DNA of 64,000 bases from Polaromonas sp. (GTDB taxonomy: Bacteria > Pseudomonadota > Gammaproteobacteria > Burkholderiales > Burkholderiaceae_C), in assembly GCA_021731285.1 (NCBI GenBank), contig JAKFXR010000037.1, positions 20,755 to 84,754 of the forward strand. The letters are read 5' to 3'. A program made the translations under genes and the position numbers. Under the pieces are notes generated by a model. It was not told the origin of the DNA, ran no database searches, and saw nothing but the letters and a program-made list of their open reading frames with translations. This document shows positions 34,452 to 43,196 of the stretch, piece after piece (the stretch's first letter is position 1; the number at the start of each line of letters is the position of its first letter).

Positions 34452-36698
34452 ATGATATTTGGCCGCACCCACCGCAAGCCCATCTCCATTCCTGCCAAGG
34501 AAGTCAAGGAGTGGAAGTACACGACCTGCAACTATTGCTCGACAGGCTGCGCCATCGAGATCGGTCTGAATGACAAGGGAAAAATTGTCACCAGCCGCGG
34601 CCATGCCGGTGCGGACGTCAATCGCGGCAAGTTATGCATCAAAGGCCTGCTGGAGCACGAGCTGTTTGACTCGCCCGGCCGCGGCACCATGCCACTGATG
34701 CGCGAGAAGGCCCACCTGCCCTTTCAGCCGGCCAGTTGGGATGCAGCGCTGGACAAGACAGCAGCAAAAATCAAGGAAATACAGGCCAAATACGGCCGCG
34801 ACTCATTTGCGGTGGTCTCCACTGGCCAGTTGCTGACCGAAGAGTTCTATACCCTCGGCAAGCTGGTGCGCGGTCAGATCGGTACCAACAACTACGATGG
34901 CAACACCACACTGTGCATGGCCTCCGCCGTGTCGGGCTACAAGCGCTCCTTCGGCTCCGACGGCCCGCCCGGCTGTTATGGTGATTTCGAGCATACCCAC
35001 TGCCTGATGGCCTTTGGCTCCAACCTCCCGGAGCAACATCCCATCATTTACTGGCGCCTCAAGGAAGCGCTGGAAAAGCGCAAGTTTCCGCTGATCGTGG
35101 TGGATCCGCGTGTCACCATGCTGGCGCAATTTGCCGACATTCACCTGGCCATCACGCCCGGCACCGACACCGTGCTGATCAACGCCATGATGCATGTCAT
35201 CTTCAAGGAGAACCTTCAGGACGACGATTACATCGCAAAACACACACAGGGCATTGACGAGTTGCGCGCCCTGCTGGCCGACTACGACCCCAAGACCGCC
35301 CAGCATGTATGCGGCATTGACGAAGACCGCATCCGTACGGTGGCCCGCATCTACGCCAAGGCGCCAACCGCCATGAGCATCTGGACCATGGGCATCAACC
35401 AGTCGACCCATGGTTCGGACGGCGTGGTCGATATCAACAACCTGAACCTCATCACCGGCAACATCGGGATCCCCGGCGGCACCAGCCTGTCGATCACCGG
35501 CCAGTGCAATGCCATGGGCACGCGGGAATGGTCGTCCTGCTCGGGCCTGCCGGGCTACCGGGCGCTGGAGAAGGAAAAAGACCGCAAGCTGGTCGCCGAT
35601 TTCTGGGGCATCGACGAAAGCTTTTTCCCGGAAAAACGCGGTCTGGCGCAGACTGACATTTTCCCGGCCATCGAGACCGGCGAGATCAAGGGCTTGTGGC
35701 TGATCGCCACCAACCCGATGACCTCGATGGCCAACCAGCCACGCATCATCAAAGCCATGGAAAACCTCGAGTTCCTGGTGGTGCAGGATGTCTACGAGGA
35801 TGTGGAAACCAACAAGTATTCGCATGTCTACTTCCCCGCTGCCGTCTGGGCCGAGAAGGAAGGCTGCCACACCAACACCGAGCGGCGGGTCAATCTCACG
35901 CGCAATGTGATGGCGCCGTATGCCGACTCCAGGCCGGACTTCTGGGTCTTCAACGAGATGTCCAAACGCTTTGAGGAGCGCAACAAGATCCACTTCCCTT
36001 CCACACCCGAAGGCGCGTTTGAGGAAATGAAAATACTGTCCAAGGGCGTAGGACGCACGCTGGACATCTCCGGCATGAGTTACGACCGCATTGAGGCGGC
36101 ACGCGGCATCCAGTGGCCCTACAGCGAAGCGCAGGCCCAGATGGATTCGCAAAAATTGGGGCGCTCCAGTGACTTTGACATGAAGCTGCGCCTGCCCTTC
36201 GATGGCAATGCCCGTCTGTACACAGATGGTGTGTTCCAGACGCCAAGTGGCAAGGCCAACCTGATCCCTGTGCGTTTTGTCAACAACAACGAGTGTCCTG
36301 ATGCCGAATATCCTTTCTGGCTCAACTCGGGCCGCGTGGTGGAGCATTTCCACACCCGCACCCGTACCGGGAAGATCGGCAACTGCAACAAGTTCAGCCC
36401 CACACCCTACATGGAGATGAACCCCGACACGGCCGAAGAACTGGGCATTGCCCACCAGAGTTATGTGCGGGTGGTCAGCCGGCGCGGCGACGCGGTGGTG
36501 ATGGTGCAACTGACGCAGCGCGTCGGACGCAACATGCTATTCATCCCCTTTCACTTCCATGACTGCGTCAACCGCCTGACGCTCGGTTTGCTCGATCCGC
36601 ACTCGCGCCAGCCCGCCTTCAAGCAAAACGCTGCCCGGGTCGAAAAAACCGACCAGCAGGAAGCTGCCCGTCTGAATCTTGAACGCCGTGCGTTCTGA
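34452..36698 (+). CDS. nasA: molybdopterin assimilatory nitrate reductase catalytic subunit
   Basis: A 748-aa bis-MGD oxidoreductase. The N-terminal [4Fe-4S] motif is CNYCSTGC..GKLCIKG (residues about 26-68). Molybdopterin domains follow, with NNYDGNTTLCMASAVSGYK, ITGNIGIPGGTSLSITGQCNAMG and the C-terminal dinucleotide-binding fold (LNSGRVVEHFHTRTRTGKI). No twin-arginine signal, so cytoplasmic. It lacks the C-terminal [2Fe-2S] domain of longer (about 900 aa) Nas proteins. Position between nirBD and a DmsBC-like electron module suggests nitrate is reduced at the expense of quinol or another donor. Nitrate as substrate is inferred from context and family. Confidence 0.88.
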   Translation: MIFGRTHRKPISIPAKEVKEWKYTTCNYCSTGCAIEIGLNDKGKIVTSRGHAGADVNRGKLCIKGLLEHELFDSPGRGTMPLMREKAHLPFQPASWDAALDKTAAKIKEIQAKYGRDSFAVVSTGQLLTEEFYTLGKLVRGQIGTNNYDGNTTLCMASAVSGYKRSFGSDGPPGCYGDFEHTHCLMAFGSNLPEQHPIIYWRLKEALEKRKFPLIVVDPRVTMLAQFADIHLAITPGTDTVLINAMMHVIFKENLQDDDYIAKHTQGIDELRALLADYDPKTAQHVCGIDEDRIRTVARIYAKAPTAMSIWTMGINQSTHGSDGVVDINNLNLITGNIGIPGGTSLSITGQCNAMGTREWSSCSGLPGYRALEKEKDRKLVADFWGIDESFFPEKRGLAQTDIFPAIETGEIKGLWLIATNPMTSMANQPRIIKAMENLEFLVVQDVYEDVETNKYSHVYFPAAVWAEKEGCHTNTERRVNLTRNVMAPYADSRPDFWVFNEMSKRFEERNKIHFPSTPEGAFEEMKILSKGVGRTLDISGMSYDRIEAARGIQWPYSEAQAQMDSQKLGRSSDFDMKLRLPFDGNARLYTDGVFQTPSGKANLIPVRFVNNNECPDAEYPFWLNSGRVVEHFHTRTRTGKIGNCNKFSPTPYMEMNPDTAEELGIAHQSYVRVVSRRGDAVVMVQLTQRVGRNMLFIPFHFHDCVNRLTLGLLDPHSRQPAFKQNAARVEKTDQQEAARLNLERRAF

Positions 36699-36717
36699 AT
36701 TCCCAAGGATGAACGCC

Positions 36718-38751
36718 ATGACCCAAATTGCCCTGCAACCCATCCCCCTGGCTGACAGCCTTCCACTGCAAGGCAAGCCTGAAGCAACCGGCGGCTGCGG
36801 CAAGCCAGAGTGCGGCACGACGGGCTGTGGTTCCAAAAACACCGCAGAGCGCAAGATCTGGGAGATCCGTACCGAAGAGCAGGTCTATGCCTTCCTGAAC
36901 GACAAAACGGTGTCCAAAACCAACCGCTATGGCCAGCAGATCGATCTGATAGCGCACACCGAGGGCAAGCTGCCGGTAGGCCGCTCCATGTTCATCAACG
37001 AAAATCCCGCGGTGGGCAGCAACCCCAATCGCAACAAGCAGCACGGTTTTTTCTTCACCGCCGACAACTGCATCGGCTGCCACGCCTGCGAAGCAGCCTG
37101 CAGCGAGAAAAACGACAACCCGGCGCACCTGGCCTTCCGCTCGGTCGGTTATGTCGAGGGTGGCAGCTTTCCCGACTACAAGCGCATGAACATCTCCATG
37201 GCCTGCAACCATTGCGATGACCCCGTGTGCCTGAAAGGCTGCCCCACCCGCGCCTACACCAAGCACGTGGAGTACGGCGCTGTACTGCAAGACCCGGAGA
37301 CCTGCTTTGGCTGCGGCTACTGCACCTGGGTCTGTCCGTACAACGCACCCCAGCTTGATCCGGTCAAGGGCCAGGTGTCCAAATGCAATATGTGCGTGGA
37401 CCGCCTGGAAGTGGGCCTCAAACCGGCCTGCGTATCGGCCTGCGTGGGCAACGCGCTGGACTTTGGTGTGATCGAAAACATCCCTGCAGGCCGTGAGCAG
37501 GCGCGTGTGGAAATTCCGGGTTTTCCGTCTCCCGAAATCACGCAGCCCAACATCCGCTTTCAGCAGATCAAGCAACTGCCCGATGAGATGAAGCGCACCG
37601 ACTCCATGCCGGTGAAATACCACAAGGACGACAAGGGCCGCTACCGCCCCGCAATTGACCAGAAGCAGGGCAAAACGCAGCACTGGAACCTGGCACGCCT
37701 GTCCTCGCGCGAGAACCCGCTGGTGCTGTTCACCCTGGCGGCGCAAACTGCAACCGGCGCTTTTGCGTTGAGCTTCCTCGGCGCCCAGGCAGGACTCGCC
37801 GGTTTCGCAGGTTTTGCCCAGTCCGCCATGTACGCGCCACTGGCCATTCTGTGTTTTCTGCTGATCGGGTTTGGCCTGTTCATGTCCACCATGCATTTGG
37901 GCAAACCCAAGCGCTTTTACCGCGGCTTCAACAACCTGCGCCACTCGCCGGTTTCGCGTGAGGGTCTGGGCATCGCCATCTTCATGGGTGCGCTGGGCAT
38001 GCATGTGCTGTTCAGCCTGCCCGGCAACAGCGTGTTCCAGTCGATTTTCTCGTCGGTCTTTTCGACAGAGATCACGGCGTTGATCGGTGCTGAACGTGCC
38101 GCAGGCATGGCGCGTGTCTTTGGTTTCCTGGCCCTGTTTGGAAGCGCAGGCGGGCTGTACTACATGTACCGCTGCTACCGCATCAAGGCCCGGCCTTTCT
38201 GGAACCACTGGCAAGTGGGCACCGCCTTTGTTGGCAACATGCTGTCGCTGGGCTCACTGGTCGCGGGGGTGGTCATCGTTTCGACGCTGCTCTTCTCCGG
38301 TGAAAACATTCTCAATGTGACCCTGGTTTGCGCGGCGCTGATCTGCGTGGGCATGCTGGCAGAAGGCATTGGCCACACGGCACATGCCAGAGACATGGGC
38401 CGCGCCGAGCACGAAGGGGGCGCGTCGTACTACATCCAGACCACGACCTTTGGCAAGACCTTCCAGTTGCGCAACACCTTGCTGGGCCTGAACCTGCTGC
38501 TGGCTGCTGCGCTGCTGGCCGGCATGCTGGTGTTCAACACCGTTGGCACCTTCACACTGCTGGGCATGGCCATCGTTGGCACCACCCTCGTCGCCACCAG
38601 CCTGATCGGTCGGGCACTGTTCTACGTGCTGGTGATTCCGACCACCATGCCCGGCGCCTTCTTCTGGAAAAACAAGGGTTTCGAAGACCATGCGCGCGAC
38701 ATTGGCCTTGCCAACATGCCGCAGGTTGGCGTGGCACCGCTCAGGCACTAA
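36718..38751 (+). CDS. fused DmsB-DmsC-like iron-sulfur / membrane-anchor electron-transfer protein
   Basis: About 687 aa. The N-terminal part has an unusual Cys cluster (GGCGKPECGTTGCG). A DmsB-like ferredoxin domain follows with four [4Fe-4S] motifs: CIGCHACEAAC, CNHCDDPVCLKGCP, CFGCGYCTWVCP and CNMCVDRLEVGLKPACVSAC (near residues 118-250). The C-terminal half is a DmsC-type anchor with eight or nine helices (from about residue 340). In DMSO reductases these are separate quinol-oxidising subunits; here they are one chain next to a nitrate reductase. I prefer ATG 36718, nine bases after AAGG; ATG 36709 is the alternative. Confidence 0.85.
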   Translation: MTQIALQPIPLADSLPLQGKPEATGGCGKPECGTTGCGSKNTAERKIWEIRTEEQVYAFLNDKTVSKTNRYGQQIDLIAHTEGKLPVGRSMFINENPAVGSNPNRNKQHGFFFTADNCIGCHACEAACSEKNDNPAHLAFRSVGYVEGGSFPDYKRMNISMACNHCDDPVCLKGCPTRAYTKHVEYGAVLQDPETCFGCGYCTWVCPYNAPQLDPVKGQVSKCNMCVDRLEVGLKPACVSACVGNALDFGVIENIPAGREQARVEIPGFPSPEITQPNIRFQQIKQLPDEMKRTDSMPVKYHKDDKGRYRPAIDQKQGKTQHWNLARLSSRENPLVLFTLAAQTATGAFALSFLGAQAGLAGFAGFAQSAMYAPLAILCFLLIGFGLFMSTMHLGKPKRFYRGFNNLRHSPVSREGLGIAIFMGALGMHVLFSLPGNSVFQSIFSSVFSTEITALIGAERAAGMARVFGFLALFGSAGGLYYMYRCYRIKARPFWNHWQVGTAFVGNMLSLGSLVAGVVIVSTLLFSGENILNVTLVCAALICVGMLAEGIGHTAHARDMGRAEHEGGASYYIQTTTFGKTFQLRNTLLGLNLLLAAALLAGMLVFNTVGTFTLLGMAIVGTTLVATSLIGRALFYVLVIPTTMPGAFFWKNKGFEDHARDIGLANMPQVGVAPLRH

Positions 38752-38760
38752 GCTCTGCGG

Positions 38761-39144
38761 ATGAATCTCGAAGAACTCATAGCCAAAACCTGCGTCATCG
38801 GCGTCTCGTATTTCGACACCAACGGCGAGTTGATGAAGCAGACCCAGTTTGCGGGTCAGGTGCTCACGGTCGATGCGGAACTGGGCATCACAGTGCAACT
38901 CAGGCACACCGACGCCAGCGTGCAGCAAGCCGACTTCATCGTGCCGCCCAACCTCGACGCCTGGTTCAAGGCGCCTCCTGGCCACTACAAACATGCCCCC
39001 TCCGGCGTGGATATCGAGAACCCGGACTACCTGGTCACCTGGAACGTTCACCGCACCCAGGAAAACAAGCCCGAAGGCCAGCATGAATGGTGGGAGTGGG
39101 TGCCCAACACCGAGCGCCCGCAGGTCGGCCAGAGCGGCACTTGA
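38761..39144 (+). CDS. conserved-looking hypothetical protein of the nas operon
   Basis: A 127-aa soluble protein, start MNLEELIAKTCVIGVSYFD. It is acidic and rich in aromatic residues toward the end (HEWWEWVPNTERP). I do not recognise a domain. The pattern FDTNGELMKQTQFAGQVLTVD..ITVQL suggests a small beta-barrel. It lies 9 bp after the DmsBC-like gene and 34 bp before ybiB on the same strand, so it is likely in the nirB operon. Confidence 0.65.
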   Translation: MNLEELIAKTCVIGVSYFDTNGELMKQTQFAGQVLTVDAELGITVQLRHTDASVQQADFIVPPNLDAWFKAPPGHYKHAPSGVDIENPDYLVTWNVHRTQENKPEGQHEWWEWVPNTERPQVGQSGT

Positions 39145-39178
39145 AAAGCTGTCCGGCGTCTTCGCCGACAATCCATCC

Positions 39179-40084
39179 ATGAGCATTGCGCAGTACATCA
39201 AGGTCATCGGCCGTGGCAAACAGGGCGCGCGCGGGCTGGACCGTGCGCAGGCATCCGATCTGTTTGGCCAGGTGCTGGATGGCACGGTCAGCGATCTGGA
39301 AGTGGGCGCCTTTTGCCTGTCCATGCGCATCAAGGGTGAAGAACCCCAGGAGATGGCCGGCTTTCTTGACGCCACCCATGCGCGGCTGAACCTCATTCCA
39401 GCCGGTAACAAACCCGTCGTGGTGCTGCCCAGCTACAACGGCGCACGCAGGCTGCCTGTGCTCACGCCGCTGCTGGCAGCACTGGTGGCACGCCGCGGCT
39501 GGCCCGTCCTGATTCACGGCACCTCCACCGAGACCAGCCGGGTTTTTGTTGAAAATGTGCTTCTGGCCCTTGATACGCGGGCACAGTCCACTATCAAAAG
39601 CATAGCGGATGGGGAAGTGGCCTACGTTCCTACCGAGCTGCTTTGCCCCGGATTGAAGCGCCTGCTCGATGTGCGCCGCGTGGTCGGCCTGCGCAACTCT
39701 GCCCACAGCCTGGTCAAACTCATGAACCCCTGCGATGGAGCAGCGGTGATCGTGAGCAGCTACACCCACCCGGAGTACGCCATCTCCATGGCAGCTGTCT
39801 TTGAGTTGATGGGCTCCACCGCCCTTTTGCTGCGCGGAACCGAGGGCGAGGCGGTTGCCGATGCGCGCCGCATGCCGCAAATGGACGGCTTCCTCGCGGG
39901 CAAACGCATGACACTGCAGGAGGGTCAAAAGGGAACCCTGACCGATCTGCCCGATCTACCCAAAGAGGTCGACGCTGAAACAACCGCAGGCTATATTCGC
40001 GACGTGCTGGCCGGTGTCAGGCCAGTACCCGCCTCGATGGAACTGCAGGTGGAACACATCTTGCATCTCGCACAAGCATCATGA
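39179..40084 (+). CDS. ybiB: TrpD2/YbiB-type glycosyl transferase-fold protein
   Basis: A 301-aa homologue of anthranilate phosphoribosyltransferase. The family is thought to bind nucleic acids rather than make tryptophan. Visible are the small helical N-domain (MSIAQYIKVIGRGKQGARGLDRAQASDLFGQVLDG, in parts) and the central fold with LPVLTPLLAALVARRGWPVLIHG, GLRNSAHSLVKLMNP and LLRGTEGEAVADARR. Start ATG 39179 is chosen because the long upstream frame overlaps the previous gene. The stop overlaps cobA as ATGA, so the two are coupled. The E. coli YbiB is LexA-controlled; no such box was seen here. Confidence 0.85.
   Translation: MSIAQYIKVIGRGKQGARGLDRAQASDLFGQVLDGTVSDLEVGAFCLSMRIKGEEPQEMAGFLDATHARLNLIPAGNKPVVVLPSYNGARRLPVLTPLLAALVARRGWPVLIHGTSTETSRVFVENVLLALDTRAQSTIKSIADGEVAYVPTELLCPGLKRLLDVRRVVGLRNSAHSLVKLMNPCDGAAVIVSSYTHPEYAISMAAVFELMGSTALLLRGTEGEAVADARRMPQMDGFLAGKRMTLQEGQKGTLTDLPDLPKEVDAETTAGYIRDVLAGVRPVPASMELQVEHILHLAQAS
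39591..39605. repeat. AT-rich mini-palindrome inside ybiB
   Basis: CTAT-CAAAAGC-ATAG within the coding sequence, related to the dispersed GCTAT/ATAGC family. It is read through in frame (STIKSIAD). Confidence 0.35.
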
Positions 40085-40851
40085 ACATTCAAGGAAAAGT
40101 CGCTCTCGTAGGCGCAGGTCCCGGTGATCCGGAACTGCTTACCGTCAAAGCCGTCAAGGCCATCCAGGCCGCCACGGTCTTGCTGGTGGACGACCTCGTC
40201 AGCGACGACATCGTGGCCCTGGCTGCCCCTGCCGCCCGCATTGTGTACGTCGGCAAGCGCGGCGGCTGCAAAAGCACGCCCCAGGCCTTCATCGAAAAGC
40301 TGATGGTGATGGCCGCCCGGGAAGGTGAAAACGTGGTGCGCCTCAAAGGTGGTGACCCCTTCATCTTCGGGCGCGGCGGCGAAGAGCTCGAGCACTTGCG
40401 TGAGTCCGGCATCGAGGTGCAGGTCATCAACGGCATCACCGCAGGGCTGGCAGCGGTCACCTCGCTCGGTGTGCCGTTGACGCATCGACAGCACGCCCAC
40501 GGGGTGGTGTTTGTGACAGGCCATGTCAGACCCGGGGCTGAAGGCACCGACTGGCGCGCACTGGCCGAAACCGCGCACAAGGCCAGGCTCACGCTGGTCA
40601 TCTACATGGGCGTCAGCGGCGCCGAGCGCATAGAAGGCGAACTGCTCACCGGTCTTCCAGCCAGCACGCCAGCCTGCGTGATCCAGAACGCCTCGCTGCC
40701 AACGCAGCGGCACCTGTCCACCACGCTGGGCAGCCTGGCGGCGTCCATCCGCGAGGCAGGCATGGGAAGCCCGTCCATCATCGTCGTGGGTGACGTGATG
40801 GCTGGCGTCGCGCTGGCAACAGCACACCCCGCCAGCGCGCGTGCTGCCTGA
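40081..40851 (+). CDS. cobA: uroporphyrinogen-III C-methyltransferase (SUMT)
   Basis: A 256-aa SAM-dependent enzyme that methylates uroporphyrinogen III at C2 and C7 to precorrin-2, the precursor of siroheme, the cofactor of NirB. The signature VALVGAGPGDPELLTVKAVKAI is at residues 7-28, and VVRLKGGDPFIFGRGGEE near 85-102 is diagnostic. It is the single SUMT domain without the CysG dehydrogenase/ferrochelatase part. Overlaps ybiB by ATGA and ends the nirB operon. Confidence 0.95.
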   Translation: MNIQGKVALVGAGPGDPELLTVKAVKAIQAATVLLVDDLVSDDIVALAAPAARIVYVGKRGGCKSTPQAFIEKLMVMAAREGENVVRLKGGDPFIFGRGGEELEHLRESGIEVQVINGITAGLAAVTSLGVPLTHRQHAHGVVFVTGHVRPGAEGTDWRALAETAHKARLTLVIYMGVSGAERIEGELLTGLPASTPACVIQNASLPTQRHLSTTLGSLAASIREAGMGSPSIIVVGDVMAGVALATAHPASARAA

Positions 40852-40871
40852 GCCTGCCCAGCCAGCGCATC

Positions 40872-40892
40872 TGTACCTGCGGGTACACTTTT
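40872..40892 (+). terminator. short candidate terminator after cobA
   Basis: TGTACC, TGCG loop, GGTACA, then CTTTT. Only a 6-bp stem and four T, so weak, but it lies 20 bp past the last gene of the operon. Confidence 0.45.
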
Positions 40893-40914
40893 GCCTTGCC
40901 GTCGGCACCGAGAC

Positions 40915-40931
40915 GCTATTATTTCAATAGC
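40915..40931. repeat. AT-rich mini-palindrome (GCTATT-ATTTC-AATAGC)
   Basis: Perfect 6-bp arms in the cobA-flavoprotein gap. Member of the dispersed AT-rich palindrome family. Confidence 0.55.
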
Positions 40932-40966
40932 AAGGTAGCCCGGCCAATACAGGGCCAGAGGCTCAT

Positions 40967-42214
40967 TTGACTCATCAATTTGACGTTGTGGTGATAGGTG
41001 CGGGCGCTGCCGGCCTGTTTTGCGCCGGCATGGCAGGCCAGCGCGGCCTGAAGGTGCTGCTGGTGGACCACAGCGAGAAAGTGGCCGAGAAAATCCGCAT
41101 CTCGGGCGGCGGCCGCTGCAATTTCACCAACCGCGATGCGACACCTGCCAACTTCCTGAGCGAGAACCCGCACTTCTGCCGCTCAGCCCTGTCGCGTTAC
41201 ACCCCGCAGAATTTCATCGCGCTGCTGCAGAGTCACAACATCCCGTTTCACGAAAAACACAAAGGCCAGCTGTTCTGCGATCGCTCCGCCGAAGATGTGA
41301 TCAACATGCTGCTGGCTGAATGCGCCAGGGGGCAGGTCACCCGCTGGCAACCTTGCAGCATCAAAAGCATCACCAGCCCGGCAACAACGGGCGCCGGCAG
41401 CTATCAACTAGTGAGCGACCGCGGCCTGATTGAAGCGCAGCAAGTGGTCATTGCCACCGGCGGTCTGTCCATCCCGAAGATTGGTGCGACCGACTTCGGC
41501 TACCGCATCGCCGAACAGTTTGGTCTGCGCCTTGTCCAGCCGCGGCCAGGCCTGGTACCCATGACATTCGACGGCGAGGCCTGGGCGCCCTACGCAGAAC
41601 TGGCCGGGTTGGCGCTGCCGGTGTTGATCGAGGCCGGACCTCCCGATGCAACGCCGAAACAACGCAAAAAAGCCACGGTTTTCGCTGAAGACCTGCTGTT
41701 TACCCACCGCGGCCTCAGCGGACCCGCGGTATTGCAAATTTCCAGCTTCTGGCGGGAGGGCGAGGCCATTCGCATCAACCTGGCACCCGGCGTGGACCTG
41801 TCCACCCTGCTGCTGCGCGCCAAAACCAACTCAAAAAAACTGATCGCCAACGAACTGGCCACCCTGGTGCCAGCCCGCCTGGCCAATGCCTGGGCGAGCC
41901 GCGACGCCGCTTGGCAAAAAGCTGTCTGCGACGCCAGTGACAAAGCCCTGGAAGCCCTGGCCACGCAGTTGGCCGACTGGCAACTGCTGCCCACCGGCAC
42001 CGAAGGCTATAAAAAGGCCGAAGTCACCTTGGGCGGGGTGGACACCCGGGACCTGTCCTCCCAGACCATGGAATCAAAGCAAGCCGGCCTGTATTTCATT
42101 GGCGAGGTGGTAGACGTCACAGGCTGGCTCGGCGGTTACAACTTCCAGTGGGCCTGGGCCTCTGCCCACGCCTGTGCAGAGGCGTTGGCGGCAAAGTCCG
42201 CCAGCGGTGCCTGA
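40967..42214 (+). CDS. HI0933/BaiN-family flavoprotein (putative NAD(P)/FAD oxidoreductase)
   Basis: A 415-aa FAD protein. The N-terminal dinucleotide motif is VVVIGAGAAGLFCAGMAGQRG (read in parts, residues 7-27), followed by ISGGGRCNFTNRD. The GD-type motif VVIATGGLSIPKIGATDFGY is near 160-180, and the C-terminal GLYFIGEVVDVTGWLGGYNFQWAWASA is diagnostic of the family. The start is TTG at 40967; no ATG fits before the FAD motif. The physiological reaction of this family is poorly defined, and members have been linked to flavin-dependent reduction of small molecules. Not obviously part of the nitrate system. Confidence 0.85.
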   Translation: MTHQFDVVVIGAGAAGLFCAGMAGQRGLKVLLVDHSEKVAEKIRISGGGRCNFTNRDATPANFLSENPHFCRSALSRYTPQNFIALLQSHNIPFHEKHKGQLFCDRSAEDVINMLLAECARGQVTRWQPCSIKSITSPATTGAGSYQLVSDRGLIEAQQVVIATGGLSIPKIGATDFGYRIAEQFGLRLVQPRPGLVPMTFDGEAWAPYAELAGLALPVLIEAGPPDATPKQRKKATVFAEDLLFTHRGLSGPAVLQISSFWREGEAIRINLAPGVDLSTLLLRAKTNSKKLIANELATLVPARLANAWASRDAAWQKAVCDASDKALEALATQLADWQLLPTGTEGYKKAEVTLGGVDTRDLSSQTMESKQAGLYFIGEVVDVTGWLGGYNFQWAWASAHACAEALAAKSASGA

Positions 42215-42230
42215 CCCCGATCCCAGACCA

Positions 42231-42320
42231 GCCGGGGCCGCGGGTCCGGCTCTGCCGGCCCGCAGGCGCAGCGGCCCCCTCTGGGGGCAGGAAGTTACAC
42301 GCAGTGAACGACCGTGGGGG
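42231..42320 (+). repeat. GC-rich dispersed repeat, copy B
   Basis: Near-identical to copies at 16300 and 43197, same orientation, with CCGGCTCTGCCGG and GCCCCCTCTGGGGGC-type dyads. It ends four bases before the rpsU -10 element, so it forms the upstream part of that promoter. Confidence 0.75.
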
Positions 42321-42323
42321 TGC

Positions 42324-42329
42324 TATAAT
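42324..42329 (+). promoter_or_regulatory. -10 element of the rpsU promoter
   Basis: Perfect TATAAT 85 bp upstream of rpsU. No good -35 hexamer lies 16-18 bp upstream, because that position falls inside the GC-rich repeat. Confidence 0.5.
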
Positions 42330-42413
42330 CTCAGGCTTTGCTAGCAAACCCGCGTTCCGGCCTGATCCTGATCAGATCACTAAGGACGCCCAATTTTTTG
42401 GATCACTTCATCA

Positions 42414-42626
42414 ATGACGACCATTCGTGTAAAAGACAACGAGCCCTTTGACGTGGCTCTGCGCCGTTTCAAGCGCACCATTGAAAAACTCGGTCTGCTG
42501 ACCGACCTGCGCGCCCGCGAGTTTTACGAAAAGCCAACGGCCGAGCGCAAGCGCAAGAAGGCCGCGGCCGTCAAGCGCAATTACAAGCGCATCCGCTCGA
42601 TGCAGTTGCCCAAAAAGCTGTACTAA
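42414..42626 (+). CDS. rpsU: 30S ribosomal protein S21
   Basis: A 70-aa basic protein with [21 protein letters not shown] at the start and the typical [20 protein letters not shown] helix. S21 is involved in initiation and base-pairing of mRNA to the 30S subunit. It has a single-gene unit ending in a strong terminator. The rpsU-yqeY order is the usual one. Confidence 0.96.
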   Translation: MTTIRVKDNEPFDVALRRFKRTIEKLGLLTDLRAREFYEKPTAERKRKKAAAVKRNYKRIRSMQLPKKLY

Positions 42627-42649
42627 ACCTACAGGCCTCACGGCACGCC

Positions 42650-42682
42650 AAAAGCCCGCACGAGGACGCTCTGCGGGCTTTT
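42650..42682 (+). terminator. intrinsic terminator after rpsU
   Basis: AAAAGCCCGCA (42650-42660) and TGCGGGCTTTT (42672-42682), perfect 11-bp stem ending in T4. Confidence 0.88.
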
Positions 42683-42729
42683 GTGCTTTTGAACCCCCTG
42701 TTTGACCGCCACCACTTCTGGAGACCCCC

Positions 42730-43176
42730 ATGTCCCTCAAAGACCAGATCACCGAAGACATGAAAACCGCCATGCGCGCCAAGGACAGCGAGCGCCTGGG
42801 CACCATCCGCCTGCTCTTGGCCGCCTGCAAGCAAAAAGAGGTGGACGAGCGCATCGTGCTCGACGATGCCGCAGTGATTGCCATCGTCGACAAGCTGATC
42901 AAGCAGCGCAAGGACTCGCTGGAGGCCTTCCAGAAGGCCGAGCGCAAGGATCTGGCCGACAAGGAAGCTGCCGAGCTGGTGGTGCTGCAGGCCTACCTGC
43001 CCGCCCGCCTGAGCGCGGAAGAGGTCGCTGCCGCCGTCAAGGCCATCGTGACCGAACTGGGCGCCAGCGGCCCAGGCGACATGGGCAAGGTTATGGGTGC
43101 AGTCAAGGCCAAACTCGCGGGCAAGGCCGACATGGGTCAGGTGTCGGCCGCGGTGAAAACTGCCCTTGCAGGATAG
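42730..43176 (+). CDS. yqeY: GatB/YqeY domain protein
   Basis: A 148-aa protein of the YqeY family related to the tRNA-binding tail domain of GatB. Typical segments are LKDQITEDMKTAMRAKDSERLGTIRLLLAACK (in parts), YLPARLSAEEV and DMGKVMGAVKAKLAGKADMGQVSAAVK. Ribosome site TCTGGAG lies upstream of the ATG. Role uncertain; it may bind tRNA. Its usual neighbours rpsU and dnaG are only partly kept (no dnaG here). Confidence 0.92.
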   Translation: MSLKDQITEDMKTAMRAKDSERLGTIRLLLAACKQKEVDERIVLDDAAVIAIVDKLIKQRKDSLEAFQKAERKDLADKEAAELVVLQAYLPARLSAEEVAAAVKAIVTELGASGPGDMGKVMGAVKAKLAGKADMGQVSAAVKTALAG

Positions 43177-43196
43177 AACCCGCTTCAATTCAAGCA

